This document shows positions 19,927 through 30,535 of a stretch of 64,000 nt of DNA, one piece after another. The position numbers were made by a program, and so were the translations under genes. Each line of letters begins with the position of its first letter. The first letter of the stretch is position 1. The stretch lies in assembly GCF_000299915.1 (NCBI RefSeq), contig NZ_AMRI01000025.1:1-64000 (forward strand). Reading direction: 5' to 3'. The notes under the pieces were generated by a model. The model worked only from the letters and a program-made list of their open reading frames with translations. It made no database searches and had not been told where the DNA came from. The DNA is from Gallaecimonas xiamenensis 3-C-1 (GTDB lineage: Bacteria; Pseudomonadota; Gammaproteobacteria; Enterobacterales; Gallaecimonadaceae).

Positions 19927-21054
19927 ATGTCCAGACCATTACGGGTGGGCATGATCGCAGGCGAGGCCTCCGGCGACCTGCTGGGGGCCGATCTCATGGC
20001 CTCCTTGCAGGCCCAACATCCCGACATTCAGTTCTACGGCATCGGCGGCCCGCGCATGCAGGCCCTGGGCTTTGAAAGCCTTTTTGACATGGAAGAGCTG
20101 TCGGTGATGGGGCTGGTGGAGGTGCTCAAGCACCTGCCACGCCTGCTGCATATCCGCAAACATATCGTCCGCCATTTCATCGACAATCCCCCCGACGTGT
20201 TCATTGGTATCGATGCCCCCGACTTCAACCTGGGGGTGGAAAAGCGCCTCAAGGACAAGGGCATCAAGACGGTGCATTACGTCAGCCCCTCGGTTTGGGC
20301 ATGGCGGGAAAAACGGGTATTCAAGGTCAAGGCCGCCACCGACCTGGTGCTGGCGCTGCTGCCTTTTGAAAAGGCCTTCTACGACCGTTACCAGCATCCC
20401 TGCGTCTTCGTCGGCCACCCGCTGGCCGACCGCATGCCCCTGGACGTGGATGTACCGGCGGCCTGGCAGGCCCTTGGCCTTGCCGAGCAGCACCCGACCT
20501 TGGCCATACTGCCGGGTTCCCGTGGCGGTGAAGTGGCCCGCATGGCGCCACTCTTTAAAGAAGCGGCGCTAAAGCTCAAGGCCGACAACCCGGCCCTGCG
20601 CTTTTTGGTGCCAGCCGCCAATGCCAAGCGCCGCGAGCAAATCGAAGCGGCCTTTAGGGATGTGGCCGATGTGACAGTGGTGGACGGCAAGGGCCGCGAC
20701 GTAATGGCCGCCAGCGACGCCGTGCTACTGGCCTCCGGCACCGCCACCCTGGAGGCCATGCTGGCTAAAAAGCCGATGGTGGTGGCCTACCAGGTGCACC
20801 CCTTTACTTATTGGCTTGCTAAGAAGCTGGTGCGGGTAAACCGCTTTAGCCTGCCCAACCTGCTGGCCGACGCCGACTGGGTGCCGGAACTGATTCAGGA
20901 AGACGCCAGCCCGGATGCCATCTTTGCCGCTGTCAAAGGCGCCTTAGGGGAAGCCCAGCAGGACAACCCGGCCCGTTTTCGCGCCCTTCATGAGCGCATT
21001 CGCCAAAACGCCTCCGAGCAGGCGGCCAAGGCAGTATTGGAGCTGTTATGTTGA
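19927..21054 (+). CDS. lpxB: Lipid A disaccharide synthase
   Basis: Condenses UDP-2,3-diacylglucosamine with lipid X. The 375-residue GT19 glycosyltransferase has [18 protein letters not shown] at the N-terminus, [32 protein letters not shown] and the nucleotide-binding region [20 protein letters not shown] at 19927 is 7 bp after the lpxA stop. Its end overlaps rnhB by 7 bases. Confidence 0.96.
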   Translation: MSRPLRVGMIAGEASGDLLGADLMASLQAQHPDIQFYGIGGPRMQALGFESLFDMEELSVMGLVEVLKHLPRLLHIRKHIVRHFIDNPPDVFIGIDAPDFNLGVEKRLKDKGIKTVHYVSPSVWAWREKRVFKVKAATDLVLALLPFEKAFYDRYQHPCVFVGHPLADRMPLDVDVPAAWQALGLAEQHPTLAILPGSRGGEVARMAPLFKEAALKLKADNPALRFLVPAANAKRREQIEAAFRDVADVTVVDGKGRDVMAASDAVLLASGTATLEAMLAKKPMVVAYQVHPFTYWLAKKLVRVNRFSLPNLLADADWVPELIQEDASPDAIFAAVKGALGEAQQDNPARFRALHERIRQNASEQAAKAVLELLC

Positions 21055-21617
21055 TTGCCGGTGTCGATGAAGTGGGCCGTGGCCCCCTGGTGGGAGACGT
21101 GGTCACCGCCGCCGTGATCCTGGACCCGGCCAACCCCATCGCCGGGCTCACTGATTCCAAGAAACTCAGTGCCAAGCGCCGCGAGGCCCTGGCCATCGAG
21201 ATCCGTGAAAAGGCCCTGGCCTGGTGCGTGGCAAGGGCCACGCCGGCGGAAATCGACGACATCAATATCTTCCAGGCCACCATGCTGGCCATGAGCCGGG
21301 CCGTGGAAGGCCTGAGCCTGGTGCCGGATGTGGCCCTGATTGACGGTAACAAGGTGCCGAAGCTGGCCATGCCGGCCCGGGCCATCGTCAAGGGCGATCT
21401 ACTTGAGCCTGCCATTGGCGCCGCCAGTATCCTGGCCAAGGTGGCCAGGGACGCCGAGATGCTTGCACTGCACCAGTGTTACCCCCAATATGGCTTTGAC
21501 AAGCACAAGGGTTACCCCACGGCCGAACACCTGGCAAAGCTGGCAGAGTTGGGCCCTATCGACGAACATCGACGCAGTTTTAAACCGGTGCGCCTGGCAC
21601 TGGGACTTTCAGCATGA
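21048..21617 (+). CDS. rnhB: Ribonuclease HII
   Basis: Removes RNA from RNA-DNA hybrids and misincorporated ribonucleotides. The 189 residues contain the acidic active site in [16 protein letters not shown], the DSKKLS motif, ALIDGN, and [12 protein letters not shown]. It overlaps lpxB by 7 bases and dnaE by 4, in the same order as E. coli. Confidence 0.96.
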   Translation: MLIAGVDEVGRGPLVGDVVTAAVILDPANPIAGLTDSKKLSAKRREALAIEIREKALAWCVARATPAEIDDINIFQATMLAMSRAVEGLSLVPDVALIDGNKVPKLAMPARAIVKGDLLEPAIGAASILAKVARDAEMLALHQCYPQYGFDKHKGYPTAEHLAKLAELGPIDEHRRSFKPVRLALGLSA

Positions 21618-24600
21618 GCACTCCAAGCTTTATCCATTTGCGGGTCCATTCCGACTTTTCCATGGTTGACGGTGTGGCCAAGGTCGGCCCCATCGTCAAG
21701 GAAGCGGCCGCCCAGCACTACCCGGCCCTGGCCATTACCGATCAGGGCAACCTCTGTGGCCTGGTGCGCTTTTACGGCAGCGCCCATGGTGCCGGTATCA
21801 AGCCCATTATCGGTGCCGACCTGTGGGTGACCAGCGGACCCATGGGGGACCAGCTATACCGGCTGACGGCCCTGTGCCTGGACAACACCGGCTACCAGAA
21901 TCTCACCATGCTTATCTCCAAGTCCTACCTGCGTGGCTATGTGCAGGGCCGCCCCGTGGTGGACAGGGACTGGCTGGCCCACCACAACGAGGGCCTGCTG
22001 CTGCTGTCCGGGGGCAGGGAAGGGGACCTGGGCATAGGCCTGTTGAAGGGCAACCAGCAACTGGTGGATGAAGCCCTGGGCTTCTACCAGCAATATTTTG
22101 CCGACCGCTTCTACCTGGAGCTGCTGCGCACCAACAGGCCGGACGAGGAAAACTACCTCCATTATGCCGTGGAGCTGGCCCAGGCCAGGGGTATTCCGGT
22201 GGTGGCCACCAACGAGGTGGTGATCCTCAAGGAAGAGGACTTCGACGCCCACGAGACCCGGGTTGCCATCCGCGACGGTTATGTGCTGGCCGACCCCAAC
22301 CGCCCCAAACGCTACAGCAACCAGCAGTATTTGAAATCTGCCGAGCAGATGGCGGAGCTGTTCTCTGATATTCCCTCGGCCCTGGAAAACAGCGTTGAAA
22401 TCGCCAAGCGCTGTAACGTCACCATCCGCCTTGGCGAATACTTCCTGCCCAACTTCCCCACCGGGGAGCTGAGTATCGAGGACTTCCTGGTCAAGGTGTC
22501 CGAGAAGGGCCTGGAAGAGCGCCTGACTTTCCTCTTTCCCGACGAGAAGGTGCGGGCCGAGAAGCGCGGCGAGTACGACGAGCGCCTGAAGATCGAGCTG
22601 GACGTGATCAACCAGATGGGTTTTCCCGGCTACTTCCTGATCGTAATGGAGTTTATCCAGTGGTCCAAGGATAACAACATTCCGGTAGGGCCGGGGCGGG
22701 GCTCGGGGGCGGGGTCATTGGTGGCCTATGCCCTGAAGATAACCGACCTGGACCCCCTGGAATTTGACCTGCTGTTCGAGCGCTTCTTGAACCCCGAACG
22801 GGTATCCATGCCTGACTTTGACGTCGACTTTTGCATGGACAAAAGGGACCAGGTCATAGACCACGTGGCCGAGCTCTACGGCCGCGATGCGGTATCGCAG
22901 ATCATCACCTTCGGTACCATGGCCGCCAAGGCGGTGGTGCGGGACGTGGGCCGGGTCATGGGCCACCCCTACGGCTTTGTGGACCGTATCTCCAAGCTCA
23001 TTCCCGGTGACCCGGGCATGACCCTGAAAAAGGCCTTCGAGGAAGAGCCGCGCCTGCAAGAGGTGTATGACGCCGACGAGGAAGTGCGCGCCGTTATCGA
23101 CATGGCCCGCAAACTCGAAGGGGTTACCCGTAACGCCGGTAAACACGCCGGGGGGGTGGTGATTGCCCCCACCACCATCACCGATTTTGCGCCCATCTAC
23201 TGCGATGACCAGGGTAACCACCCTGTTACCCAGTTTGACAAAAACGATGTGGAATACGCCGGGCTGGTCAAGTTCGACTTCCTGGGCCTTAGGACCCTGA
23301 CCATCATCGACTGGGCGCTGGAGATGATTAACCCGCGCCTGGAACGCATGGGCAAAGCGCCGGTGGATATTGCCGCCATTCCCCTGGACGACAGGTACAG
23401 CTTCTCCAAGCTGCTCAATGCCGAAACCACGGCGGTGTTCCAGCTCGAATCGAGGGGTATGAAGGAGCTTATCAAGCGCCTCAAACCCGACTGTTTCGAA
23501 GACATGATAGCCCTGGTGGCCCTGTTCCGGCCTGGCCCTTTGCAGTCGGGTATGGTGGACAACTTCATCGACCGTAAGCACGGCCGTGAGGAGCTCTCCT
23601 ACCCCGACGCCCAATACCAGCACGAAAGCCTCAAGCCCATACTGGAGCCTACCTACGGCATCATCCTCTACCAGGAGCAGGTGATGCAGATAGCCCAGGT
23701 GCTGGCCGGCTATAGCCTGGGCGGCGCCGACCTGTTGCGCCGGGCCATGGGTAAGAAAAAACCGGAGGAAATGGCCAAGCAGCGGGCCACCTTCGAAGAC
23801 GGCGCCAAGGCCAACGGCGTCGACGGCGAACTGGCGATGAAGATCTTCGATCTGGTAGAGAAGTTCGCCGGTTATGGCTTTAACAAGTCGCACTCTGCTG
23901 CCTACGCCCTGGTTTCCTACCAGACCCTCTGGCTCAAGGCCCACTTCCCGGCCGAGTTCATGGCGGCGGTAATGTCCGCCGATATGGACAACACCGACAA
24001 GATAGTGACCCTGGTGGACGAAGTGCGCCGCCTGGGCCTTGTCATGCAGCCGCCGGACGTCAACGTCGGCCTCTACAAGTTCACCGTCAACGACAAGGGT
24101 GAAGTGATCTACGGCATAGGGGCCATCAAGGGGGTAGGGGAAGGCCCTATCGAGGCCATCCTCGAAGCCCGCGACCAAGGGGGCCCCTTTAGCGATCTCT
24201 TTGATTTTTGCAATAGGGTCGACATCAAGAAGGTCAACCGCCGGGTGTTGGAAAAGCTGGTCCAAGCCGGCGCCATGGACAGCCTTGGGCCCATTAAGGG
24301 CAGCCTCAAAGGGCGCCTGGGCGAGCAGCGGGCGCGGCTCTTTGCCACCTTGCCAGAAGCCATCAAGGCCGCCGAACAGCACACTAAGGCACAGAGTATC
24401 GGCCAGGGAGATCTGTTTGGCCTGGTCAACGAAAGCCCCGAAGATAACCAGCAGAGCTTTGCCCAGGCCGATACCTGGCCGGACGAAGTCTGGCTGCAAG
24501 GGGAACGGGACACCCTGGGGCTTTATCTTTCTGGCCACCCAATAGACAGATACCTGGGGGAACTCAAGCACCTGGTGCGCTCAAGACTGTCCGACGTTCA

Positions 24601-25120
24601 GCCGACTCCTAAAGGAGGGAGCGTGGTCCTGGCCGGCCTGGTGCTGGCGGTACGCCCCATGATCAACAAGCGCAACGGCAAGCGTTGGGGTATTTTGACC
24701 CTGGATGATGGCTCTGCACGATTAGATGTCATGCTATATGCTGACACTTACGAGCAATATCAGGATTTTTTGGCTCCGGATCTGGTATTGGTGGTCGAAG
24801 GACAGGTCAGCTTTGATGACTTTTCCGGGGGCTATAGAATGACGGCACGTAATGTGATGACCATCACTCAAGCCCGTGAACGCCATGCCCGGGGTTTGAC
24901 GTTGCAGGTCGCGGACCACATCAGCCCCGAGCAGTTGCTGGGGGTGCTGGAGCCTTTCAGCCAGGGCACTTGCCCTGTCACCTTGCACCTGGCTAACCAG
25001 GAAGCGGCGGGTGAATTGAACCTGGGAGTGCGTTGGCGGGTGATGCCGGAGGACGCGCTGCTGTTCAAGCTGGGGACCTTATTGGGGAAAGAGGCGGTAA
25101 CGCTTCAGTATGACGCTTAA
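21614..25120 (+). CDS. dnaE: DNA polymerase III alpha subunit
   Basis: Replicative polymerase subunit. At 1168 residues it is close to E. coli DnaE (1160). It has an N-terminal PHP domain ([15 protein letters not shown]), the family C polymerase core with the acidic [32 protein letters not shown] and [10 protein letters not shown], the fingers region ([19 protein letters not shown]), a helix-hairpin-helix region, and a C-terminal OB fold. The ATG overlaps the rnhB stop. Confidence 0.98.
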   Translation: MSTPSFIHLRVHSDFSMVDGVAKVGPIVKEAAAQHYPALAITDQGNLCGLVRFYGSAHGAGIKPIIGADLWVTSGPMGDQLYRLTALCLDNTGYQNLTMLISKSYLRGYVQGRPVVDRDWLAHHNEGLLLLSGGREGDLGIGLLKGNQQLVDEALGFYQQYFADRFYLELLRTNRPDEENYLHYAVELAQARGIPVVATNEVVILKEEDFDAHETRVAIRDGYVLADPNRPKRYSNQQYLKSAEQMAELFSDIPSALENSVEIAKRCNVTIRLGEYFLPNFPTGELSIEDFLVKVSEKGLEERLTFLFPDEKVRAEKRGEYDERLKIELDVINQMGFPGYFLIVMEFIQWSKDNNIPVGPGRGSGAGSLVAYALKITDLDPLEFDLLFERFLNPERVSMPDFDVDFCMDKRDQVIDHVAELYGRDAVSQIITFGTMAAKAVVRDVGRVMGHPYGFVDRISKLIPGDPGMTLKKAFEEEPRLQEVYDADEEVRAVIDMARKLEGVTRNAGKHAGGVVIAPTTITDFAPIYCDDQGNHPVTQFDKNDVEYAGLVKFDFLGLRTLTIIDWALEMINPRLERMGKAPVDIAAIPLDDRYSFSKLLNAETTAVFQLESRGMKELIKRLKPDCFEDMIALVALFRPGPLQSGMVDNFIDRKHGREELSYPDAQYQHESLKPILEPTYGIILYQEQVMQIAQVLAGYSLGGADLLRRAMGKKKPEEMAKQRATFEDGAKANGVDGELAMKIFDLVEKFAGYGFNKSHSAAYALVSYQTLWLKAHFPAEFMAAVMSADMDNTDKIVTLVDEVRRLGLVMQPPDVNVGLYKFTVNDKGEVIYGIGAIKGVGEGPIEAILEARDQGGPFSDLFDFCNRVDIKKVNRRVLEKLVQAGAMDSLGPIKGSLKGRLGEQRARLFATLPEAIKAAEQHTKAQSIGQGDLFGLVNESPEDNQQSFAQADTWPDEVWLQGERDTLGLYLSGHPIDRYLGELKHLVRSRLSDVQPTPKGGSVVLAGLVLAVRPMINKRNGKRWGILTLDDGSARLDVMLYADTYEQYQDFLAPDLVLVVEGQVSFDDFSGGYRMTARNVMTITQARERHARGLTLQVADHISPEQLLGVLEPFSQGTCPVTLHLANQEAAGELNLGVRWRVMPEDALLFKLGTLLGKEAVTLQYDA

Positions 25121-25149
25121 GGCGAAGCCTTCAGGATAATGGATAGAAC

Positions 25150-26106
25150 ATGAGCCTTAACTTTTTGGAATTCGAACAACCTATCGCCGAACTGCTTGCC
25201 CAGATCGAAGAACTCAAGGCGGTAGGCGACAACAACGGTGTCGATCTCAACCTCAACGAGGAGATCGGCCGTCTTAACGACAAATGTGACGAACTGACCA
25301 GGAAGATTTTCAGCGATCTGACCCCCTGGCAGGTGGCTCAGCTGGCCCGTCACCCACAGCGCCCTTACACCTATGACTACGTCAAACACATCTTCACCGA
25401 GTTTGACGAGTTGGCCGGTGACCGCGCCTATGCCGACGACAAGGCCATTGTCGGTGGCGTTGCCCGCCTGGAAGGGGAGCCGGTGATGGTGATCGGCCAC
25501 CAGAAGGGCCGCGACGTGCGTGAACGCACCAAGCGTAACTTCGGCATGCCGCGCCCCGAAGGCTACCGCAAGGCCCTGCGCCTAATGCAGATGGCCGAGC
25601 GCTTTAAGATGCCGATCATGACCTTTATCGACACCCCCGGTGCCTACCCGGGTGTGGGCGCCGAAGAGCGCGGCCAGTCCGAAGCCATCGCCCGCAACCT
25701 AAAGGTCATGGCCACCCTCAAGGTGCCGGTGATCTGTACCGTTATCGGTGAAGGCGGCTCCGGCGGCGCCCTGGCCATCGGCGTGGGTGACCGGGTCAAC
25801 ATGCTGCAATACTCCACCTACTCGGTGATCTCCCCCGAAGGCTGCGCCTCCATCCTGTGGAAGAGCGCCGACAAGGCCAGCGTGGCCGCCGAGGCCATGG
25901 GCATCACCGCCGGGCGCCTCAAGGAACTCAAGCTCATCGACACCGTTATCGAAGAGCCCCTGGGCGGCGCCCACCGTAACGCCACCTTGACGGCCGAGCG
26001 CCTCAAGTCCCGCCTTATCACCGACCTTGACGCCCTGCGCGGCCTGGACGGTGACACCCTGCTGGACACCCGTTACGAGCGCCTGATGGGGTACGGCTAC
26101 TGCTGA
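25150..26106 (+). CDS. accA: Acetyl-CoA carboxylase carboxyltransferase subunit alpha
   Basis: With AccD it transfers the carboxyl group from biotin to acetyl-CoA, the first committed step of fatty acid synthesis. The 318 residues match the family length, with [38 protein letters not shown] and [18 protein letters not shown] at 25150 is 29 bp after dnaE, and a small hairpin AAGGC/GCCTT lies between them. The stop overlaps the tilS start (TGATG). Confidence 0.97.
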   Translation: MSLNFLEFEQPIAELLAQIEELKAVGDNNGVDLNLNEEIGRLNDKCDELTRKIFSDLTPWQVAQLARHPQRPYTYDYVKHIFTEFDELAGDRAYADDKAIVGGVARLEGEPVMVIGHQKGRDVRERTKRNFGMPRPEGYRKALRLMQMAERFKMPIMTFIDTPGAYPGVGAEERGQSEAIARNLKVMATLKVPVICTVIGEGGSGGALAIGVGDRVNMLQYSTYSVISPEGCASILWKSADKASVAAEAMGITAGRLKELKLIDTVIEEPLGGAHRNATLTAERLKSRLITDLDALRGLDGDTLLDTRYERLMGYGYC

Positions 26107-27347
26107 TGCAGGCTGTACTCGACGCCCTCGATACACAACTGAGCCCCCGCCTTGGCGGGGGCTCTGTGATCCTGGCCCTGTCCGGTGGCCTGGACTCCCT
26201 GCTGTTGCTCCATGCCCTGGCCCCTTGGTGCCAACAGCAAGGGCATCCCCTCAAGGCGGTCCATGTCCACCATGGCCTCTCTGCCAACGCCGACGCCTGG
26301 GTTGCCCATTGCCAGGCTGCCTGTGACCACTTACAAGTGCCCTTGGCCGTCCACCGCCTAAACCTGCAAAAAGGCCCGCGCCAAAGCCTGGAAGCCCTGG
26401 CCAGGGACGGGCGTTACCAGGCGCTGGCGGCGGCCATGGCGCCGGGGGATTGCCTGGTCACCGGCCACCACCAGGACGACCAGGCCGAAACCTTCCTGCT
26501 GGCGGCCCGCCGGGGCTCGGGCCTTGAGGGGCTCGCTGCCATGCCGGTGGCCAGGGCCTTTGGCCCGGGGCTTTTGGTCAGGCCGCTGTTGGGGCTGAGT
26601 CGCCAACAGCTGGAACACGAAGCCCAGGGCCTTCATTGGGTGGAAGACGAGTCCAACCAAGACACCGCCTTTGACCGCAACTTCCTGCGCCAACGGCTTC
26701 TGCCCCAAGCCAACCAAAGGCTGGGGGGCTTTAGCCAGGGCTTGGCCCGCAGCGCCGGGCTCTTGCAGCAGGAGCTGCCGGCCCGGGACTGGCTGCTGGC
26801 CCAGGAGCTAAGGCGCCGCTGTCTGGCTGACGGTAGTTTGGATCTTGCCGAGGTGCCGTCCGAGGCGGCGGCCTTGCTGCTAAGGGCCTGGACTGCTGAG
26901 CTGGGGCTCAGCCTGTCCCATAACAGCCTGGCCCAGATGCTGAGCCAGCAGCAGGCCAGGGAGGACGCTTCGGTGCGGGTGGGTCCCTTTGGCCGCTTCC
27001 AGGGCCGCTGGTACCTGATACCGCAGGCCCTTGGGGAAGTTGAGCTGCACTGGCAGAGCGGCCTGGGCCTGGCCAGCATCCAGGGCCTGGAATTGACTCA
27101 GGGGCTGCCTGGCAGCACGTCTTTTCACCCCCATGACAGGGACAAGGGCCGGACCTTGAAGAAACTGTGGCAGGAATGGGGCATTCCCCCCTGGCTCAGG
27201 GCCCATTGGCCGCTGCTGGTGGATAAGAACGGCGTTCTGGTGGCGGTGCCGGGTCTGGCGGTCAGCCAACCCCTGGCCGTCACCGACGGCCAATTTCCCA
27301 CCCTGGCGGCCCCTTCGGCCTTGATGGCCTTCCAGCGCCTGCCTTAA
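26106..27347 (+). CDS. tilS: tRNA(Ile)-lysidine synthetase
   Basis: Modifies C34 of the tRNA-Ile(CAU) anticodon to lysidine, changing both codon and charging specificity. The 413-residue protein has the PP-loop motif LALSGGLDSLLLLHAL (about 24-39), HVHHGLS, GHHQDDQAETFLL and the linker/C-terminal domains typical of TilS (LKKLWQEWGIPPWLR). It is coupled to accA by a one-base overlap; in E. coli two genes intervene. A perfect 11-bp hairpin lies at codons 12-20. It ends tail-to-tail with the patatin gene, overlapping 4 bp. Confidence 0.94.
   Translation: MQAVLDALDTQLSPRLGGGSVILALSGGLDSLLLLHALAPWCQQQGHPLKAVHVHHGLSANADAWVAHCQAACDHLQVPLAVHRLNLQKGPRQSLEALARDGRYQALAAAMAPGDCLVTGHHQDDQAETFLLAARRGSGLEGLAAMPVARAFGPGLLVRPLLGLSRQQLEHEAQGLHWVEDESNQDTAFDRNFLRQRLLPQANQRLGGFSQGLARSAGLLQQELPARDWLLAQELRRRCLADGSLDLAEVPSEAAALLLRAWTAELGLSLSHNSLAQMLSQQQAREDASVRVGPFGRFQGRWYLIPQALGEVELHWQSGLGLASIQGLELTQGLPGSTSFHPHDRDKGRTLKKLWQEWGIPPWLRAHWPLLVDKNGVLVAVPGLAVSQPLAVTDGQFPTLAAPSALMAFQRLP
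26141..26164 (+). promoter_or_regulatory. Strong hairpin inside the start of tilS
   Basis: GAGCCCCCGCC/GGCGGGGGCTC forms a perfect 11-bp stem around TT, about 35 nt after the tilS start codon. No T-run follows, so it is not a classic terminator. It could slow ribosomes or mark the 3' end of a processed accA message. Confidence 0.4.
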
Positions 27348-28477
27348 ACCAGTCCCAGGTGCGGTGCCAGGGCGCCCCTTTGGGCCTCGGCGTCCGCCTC
27401 CCCCAGGGCGATGAGCTCTTTACAGTAGGGGCTTTCAAAGAGCAGATAGGACAGCAGCGAGGATTCCGCTTCGTCCGCTACCCCCACCCGGCCCAGCAGC
27501 CAGCGCACCGTCTTGGGCAGCACCTTGTAATGGCGCGCCGCCAGCTTATCCAGATCCTGGCTGGGCTGGATCACCATGACGTTAAGGGGCCTTAAGGCCA
27601 GTTGCTGGCGTTTTCGCTCCGGCACCAGCTCCAGGGTCTGGTTGATGCGCCAGGCCCTTTCCATGTCGGCGTTAAGGGCGTCGGTAAAGATGGTGTCTAG
27701 CATATGGCCGGCGATGGCCCCCACGGTTGGCGGGTGGCTGGGGTTGCGGTTTTGCACCGGGATCTGGTGGTGCTGGGTCCCTATCACCAGGATCCGCTCG
27801 GCCCCAAGGTGGATGGCCGGGCTCAGGGGGCTGAGCTGGTGGATGGTGCCGTCGGCGAAATACTGGTTCTTGATACGCACCGGCGGAAACAGGAAGGGCA
27901 GGGCGGTACTGGCCATCAGGTGCGCTTCGTTGAGGTGGGCCCTGACCCCCATGCGCCGGGCCCGCTGCCAGGGGTGACAGTCCTTGACGGCGGTAAAGAA
28001 GCTCACCGAGGTGCGCTGGCTATAAGACGATGCGGTTATGGCCAGGGCTCGCAGCCGACCCCGGGTCAACTGGTGCTCGAGGCGTCCAAAGGGGATGTTG
28101 TCCGCCAACAGCTTTTGCAGGGGGGCCGGGTTTAGCAGGCAGGGTTGGAGCTGGCGGGCGTAGTCGGCCTGGAAGAAGCGAGCCAGGCGGCGAGTGAGAT
28201 GGCTGCTCAAATGCCAGAGATCGGCGTGGAACACCTGGCCGGTGTGGAACTGGCTCCACACCCCTTCCAGTTGTTTGACCCCCTTGCAAAGGCAAGAGGC
28301 CCAGGCTGCCAGGGCGGTGGCATTGATGGCCCCGGCCGAGGTGCCGGAGAGGATATGAAAAGGCAAGCCCCTGTGGGGCCCCTGCCAGCGCCCTATGGCC
28401 TTGAGCACCCCTACCTGGTAGGCAGCGCGGGCGCCGCCTCCGGAGAGGATAAGGGCGGTGTGGACAGGGTTGAACAT
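27344..28477 (-). CDS. Patatin-like phospholipase
   Basis: Predicted lipid acyl hydrolase with a Ser-Asp dyad. The 377-residue protein has the oxyanion motif LSGGGARAAYQVGVL (about 11-25), the nucleophile in GTSAG (Ser47) and the Asp in ADG (Asp209), all intact. There is no clear signal peptide, so it is probably cytoplasmic or membrane-associated. ATG follows AGAGG. It lies downstream of the proS terminator and is convergent with tilS. Substrate is unknown. Confidence 0.88.
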   Translation of the reverse strand: MFNPVHTALILSGGGARAAYQVGVLKAIGRWQGPHRGLPFHILSGTSAGAINATALAAWASCLCKGVKQLEGVWSQFHTGQVFHADLWHLSSHLTRRLARFFQADYARQLQPCLLNPAPLQKLLADNIPFGRLEHQLTRGRLRALAITASSYSQRTSVSFFTAVKDCHPWQRARRMGVRAHLNEAHLMASTALPFLFPPVRIKNQYFADGTIHQLSPLSPAIHLGAERILVIGTQHHQIPVQNRNPSHPPTVGAIAGHMLDTIFTDALNADMERAWRINQTLELVPERKRQQLALRPLNVMVIQPSQDLDKLAARHYKVLPKTVRWLLGRVGVADEAESSLLSYLLFESPYCKELIALGEADAEAQRGALAPHLGLV

Positions 28478-28555
28478 GACTGGCCTCTGGCGGAAATCCT
28501 GCTATATCAGCTTAGATTACAACGCCTTAACCTGCCCTCTGGTAGGATAAGCCAA

Positions 28556-28585
28556 GAAAAAGCCCCGCAGATGCGGGGCTTTTTT
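28556..28585 (-). terminator. Terminator of proS (symmetrical)
   Basis: Stem AGCCCCGCA/TGCGGGGCT (28561-28569 and 28572-28580) is flanked by an A-run and a T-run. On the minus strand it begins right after the proS stop. The remaining 80 bp to the patatin start should hold that gene's promoter; no convincing -35/-10 pair was found. Confidence 0.85.
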
Positions 28586-28586
28586 A

Positions 28587-30302
28587 TCAAGCTTGCAGCT
28601 TGGCCTTGAGGCTGGCCACCACCTGGTCGAGGGGCAGGTTGTCCTTGTCGCCGCTGCGACGGGACTTGTACTCCACTTCGTTGGTGTCCAGGCCACGTTC
28701 ACCGATGATGATGCTGTGGGGAATACCGATAAGCTCCATATCGGCGAACATGACGCCGGGGCGCTCTTTGCGGTCATCGAACAGCACCTCGATACCGGCG
28801 GCCTGCAGCTCCTGATAAAGCTGCTCGGCGGCGTCCTGTACCCGGTGGGACTTGTGCATGTTCATGGGGATGATCACCACCTGGAAGGGGGCGATGGCGT
28901 CCGGCCAGATGATGCCCTTGTCGTCATGGTTCTGCTCGATGGCGGCGGCCACTACCCGGGATACGCCGATGCCGTAGCAGCCCATTTCCATGACGGTGGC
29001 CTTGCCCTGCTCGGACAATACCGTGGCTTTCATGGCTTCGGAATACTTGGTGCCCAGTTGGAAGATATGGCCCACTTCGATACCGCGCTTGAGCTCGATG
29101 GTGCCCTGGCCACAGGGGCTGGGGTCGCCGGCTACCACGTTGCGGATATCGGCAACGGCGGCAAATTGGGCATCGCGGTCCCAGTTGACGTTGGTGTGGT
29201 GCTTGCCATCGACGTTGGCGCCGGCGGCAAAGTCGCTCATCACCGCCACGCTGCGGTCCACGATCACCGGCAGTTTCAGGCCAACCGGGCCCAGGGAGCC
29301 GGGGCCGGCACCGATGGCGGCGCGGATGGCGGCTTCGTCAGCAAAGGCGAAGGGGCTGGCCACCTGGGGCAGCTTCTCGGCCTTGATCTCGTTCAGCTCG
29401 TGGTCGCCACGGACCAGCAGGGCCACCAGGGGGGCCTCTTCGCTGGCACCTTTGACGATCAGGGTCTTGACGGTCTTGTCGATGGCGATACCGAACTGGC
29501 TGACCAGGTCATCGATGGTCTTGGCATTGGGGGTGTCCAGCAGCGCCAGTTCGGCGCCGGGGGCGGCACGCTCGGCGCTCGGGGCCATGGCCTCGGCCAT
29601 CTCGACGTTGGCGGCAAAGTCGGAACCGGTGGACACCGCAATCAGATCTTCACCGCTGTCGGCCAGTACCTGGAACTCATGGGAAGCGCTGCCGCCGATG
29701 GAGCCGGTGTCGGCCACCACGGGACGGAAATCCAAGCCCATACGGCTGAAGGTGTTGCAGTAGGCCTGGTGCATCTTCTGGTAGGTGTCTTCCAGGCTGG
29801 CCTTGTCTAGATGGAAGGAATAGGCGTCCTTCATCAGGAACTCGCGGCCACGCATCACCCCGAAACGGGGGCGCACTTCGTCGCGGAACTTGGTCTGGAT
29901 CTGGAACAGGTTCAGGGGCAGCTGTTTGTAGCTGCTCACCTCACCGCGTACCAGGGCGGTGATCACTTCTTCGTGGGTCGGGCCCAGTACGAAGTCGCGA
30001 TTACCCCTGTCCTTGAAGCGGCACAGCTCGGGGCCGTAGGCTTCCCAGCGGCCGGACTCCTGCCATAGCTCGGCGGGCTGGACCACCGGCATGGACACTT
30101 CCACGGCACCGGCTTTTTCCATTTCCTGGCGCACTATGGCTTCGACCTTTCTCAGGGTGCGAAGGCCGGTGGGCAGCCAGGTGTAGAGGCCGGCGGCGAT
30201 TTTACGCACCATACCGGCACGCATCATCAACTGGTGGCTTTTGACCTCAGCGTCGGCTGGGGTTTCCTTAAGGGTGGACAGCAGATATTGGCTGGTACGC
30301 AT
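28587..30302 (-). CDS. proS: Prolyl-tRNA synthetase
   Basis: Charges tRNA-Pro. At 571 residues it is the bacterial type with an editing (INS) domain between class II motifs 2 and 3. Visible are [20 protein letters not shown], motif 2 [17 protein letters not shown], the INS domain (about 225-400, with [12 protein letters not shown]) and motif 3 [17 protein letters not shown], followed by the anticodon-binding domain. The Shine-Dalgarno sequence is weak (CGGAAG abutting the ATG). In E. coli the neighbour is trmO; here another gene intervenes. Confidence 0.97.
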   Translation of the reverse strand: MRTSQYLLSTLKETPADAEVKSHQLMMRAGMVRKIAAGLYTWLPTGLRTLRKVEAIVRQEMEKAGAVEVSMPVVQPAELWQESGRWEAYGPELCRFKDRGNRDFVLGPTHEEVITALVRGEVSSYKQLPLNLFQIQTKFRDEVRPRFGVMRGREFLMKDAYSFHLDKASLEDTYQKMHQAYCNTFSRMGLDFRPVVADTGSIGGSASHEFQVLADSGEDLIAVSTGSDFAANVEMAEAMAPSAERAAPGAELALLDTPNAKTIDDLVSQFGIAIDKTVKTLIVKGASEEAPLVALLVRGDHELNEIKAEKLPQVASPFAFADEAAIRAAIGAGPGSLGPVGLKLPVIVDRSVAVMSDFAAGANVDGKHHTNVNWDRDAQFAAVADIRNVVAGDPSPCGQGTIELKRGIEVGHIFQLGTKYSEAMKATVLSEQGKATVMEMGCYGIGVSRVVAAAIEQNHDDKGIIWPDAIAPFQVVIIPMNMHKSHRVQDAAEQLYQELQAAGIEVLFDDRKERPGVMFADMELIGIPHSIIIGERGLDTNEVEYKSRRSGDKDNLPLDQVVASLKAKLQA

Positions 30303-30365
30303 CTTCCGAACTTGGCCGTCAAAAAGTGAAAAAAGGTGCTGTAGTGTAGCAGCCCCGGCGGCCCC

Positions 30366-30535
30366 CTAGAAGCCCAGGTGGCGGCCCATTCTGTGCTCTT
30401 CCAGTTGCGCCAGCAGTTGGGTGGCATTGCTGCCCGGTTGCACCGGCAATCTAGAAGCCCGGGTGGCGGCCCATTCTGTGCTCTTCCAGTGGCGCCAGCA
30501 GTTGGGTGGCGTTGCTGCCCGGTTGCACCGGCAAT
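30366..30535. repeat. Two-copy 85-bp tandem direct repeat
   Basis: Units 30366-30450 and 30451-30535 are adjacent and differ at only three of 85 positions. Each begins, in plus orientation, with CTAGAAGCCC, the complement of the stop codon and last codons of the sensor gene. Unit 30451-30535 is the gene's actual 3' end; unit 30366-30450 follows the stop and is untranslated. As 85 is not a multiple of three, the second unit is out of frame. Confidence 0.95.

Noticed and set aside
22715-24571. 618-codon open frame on the minus strand inside dnaE
   Set aside because: It is fully antisense to an intact dnaE, has no homology signal and shows the Gly/Val/His/Gln-rich composition of GC-rich shadow frames.
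30366-30535. Possible CRISPR or satellite array
   Set aside because: Only two units, no spacers, and the unit is a piece of coding sequence.
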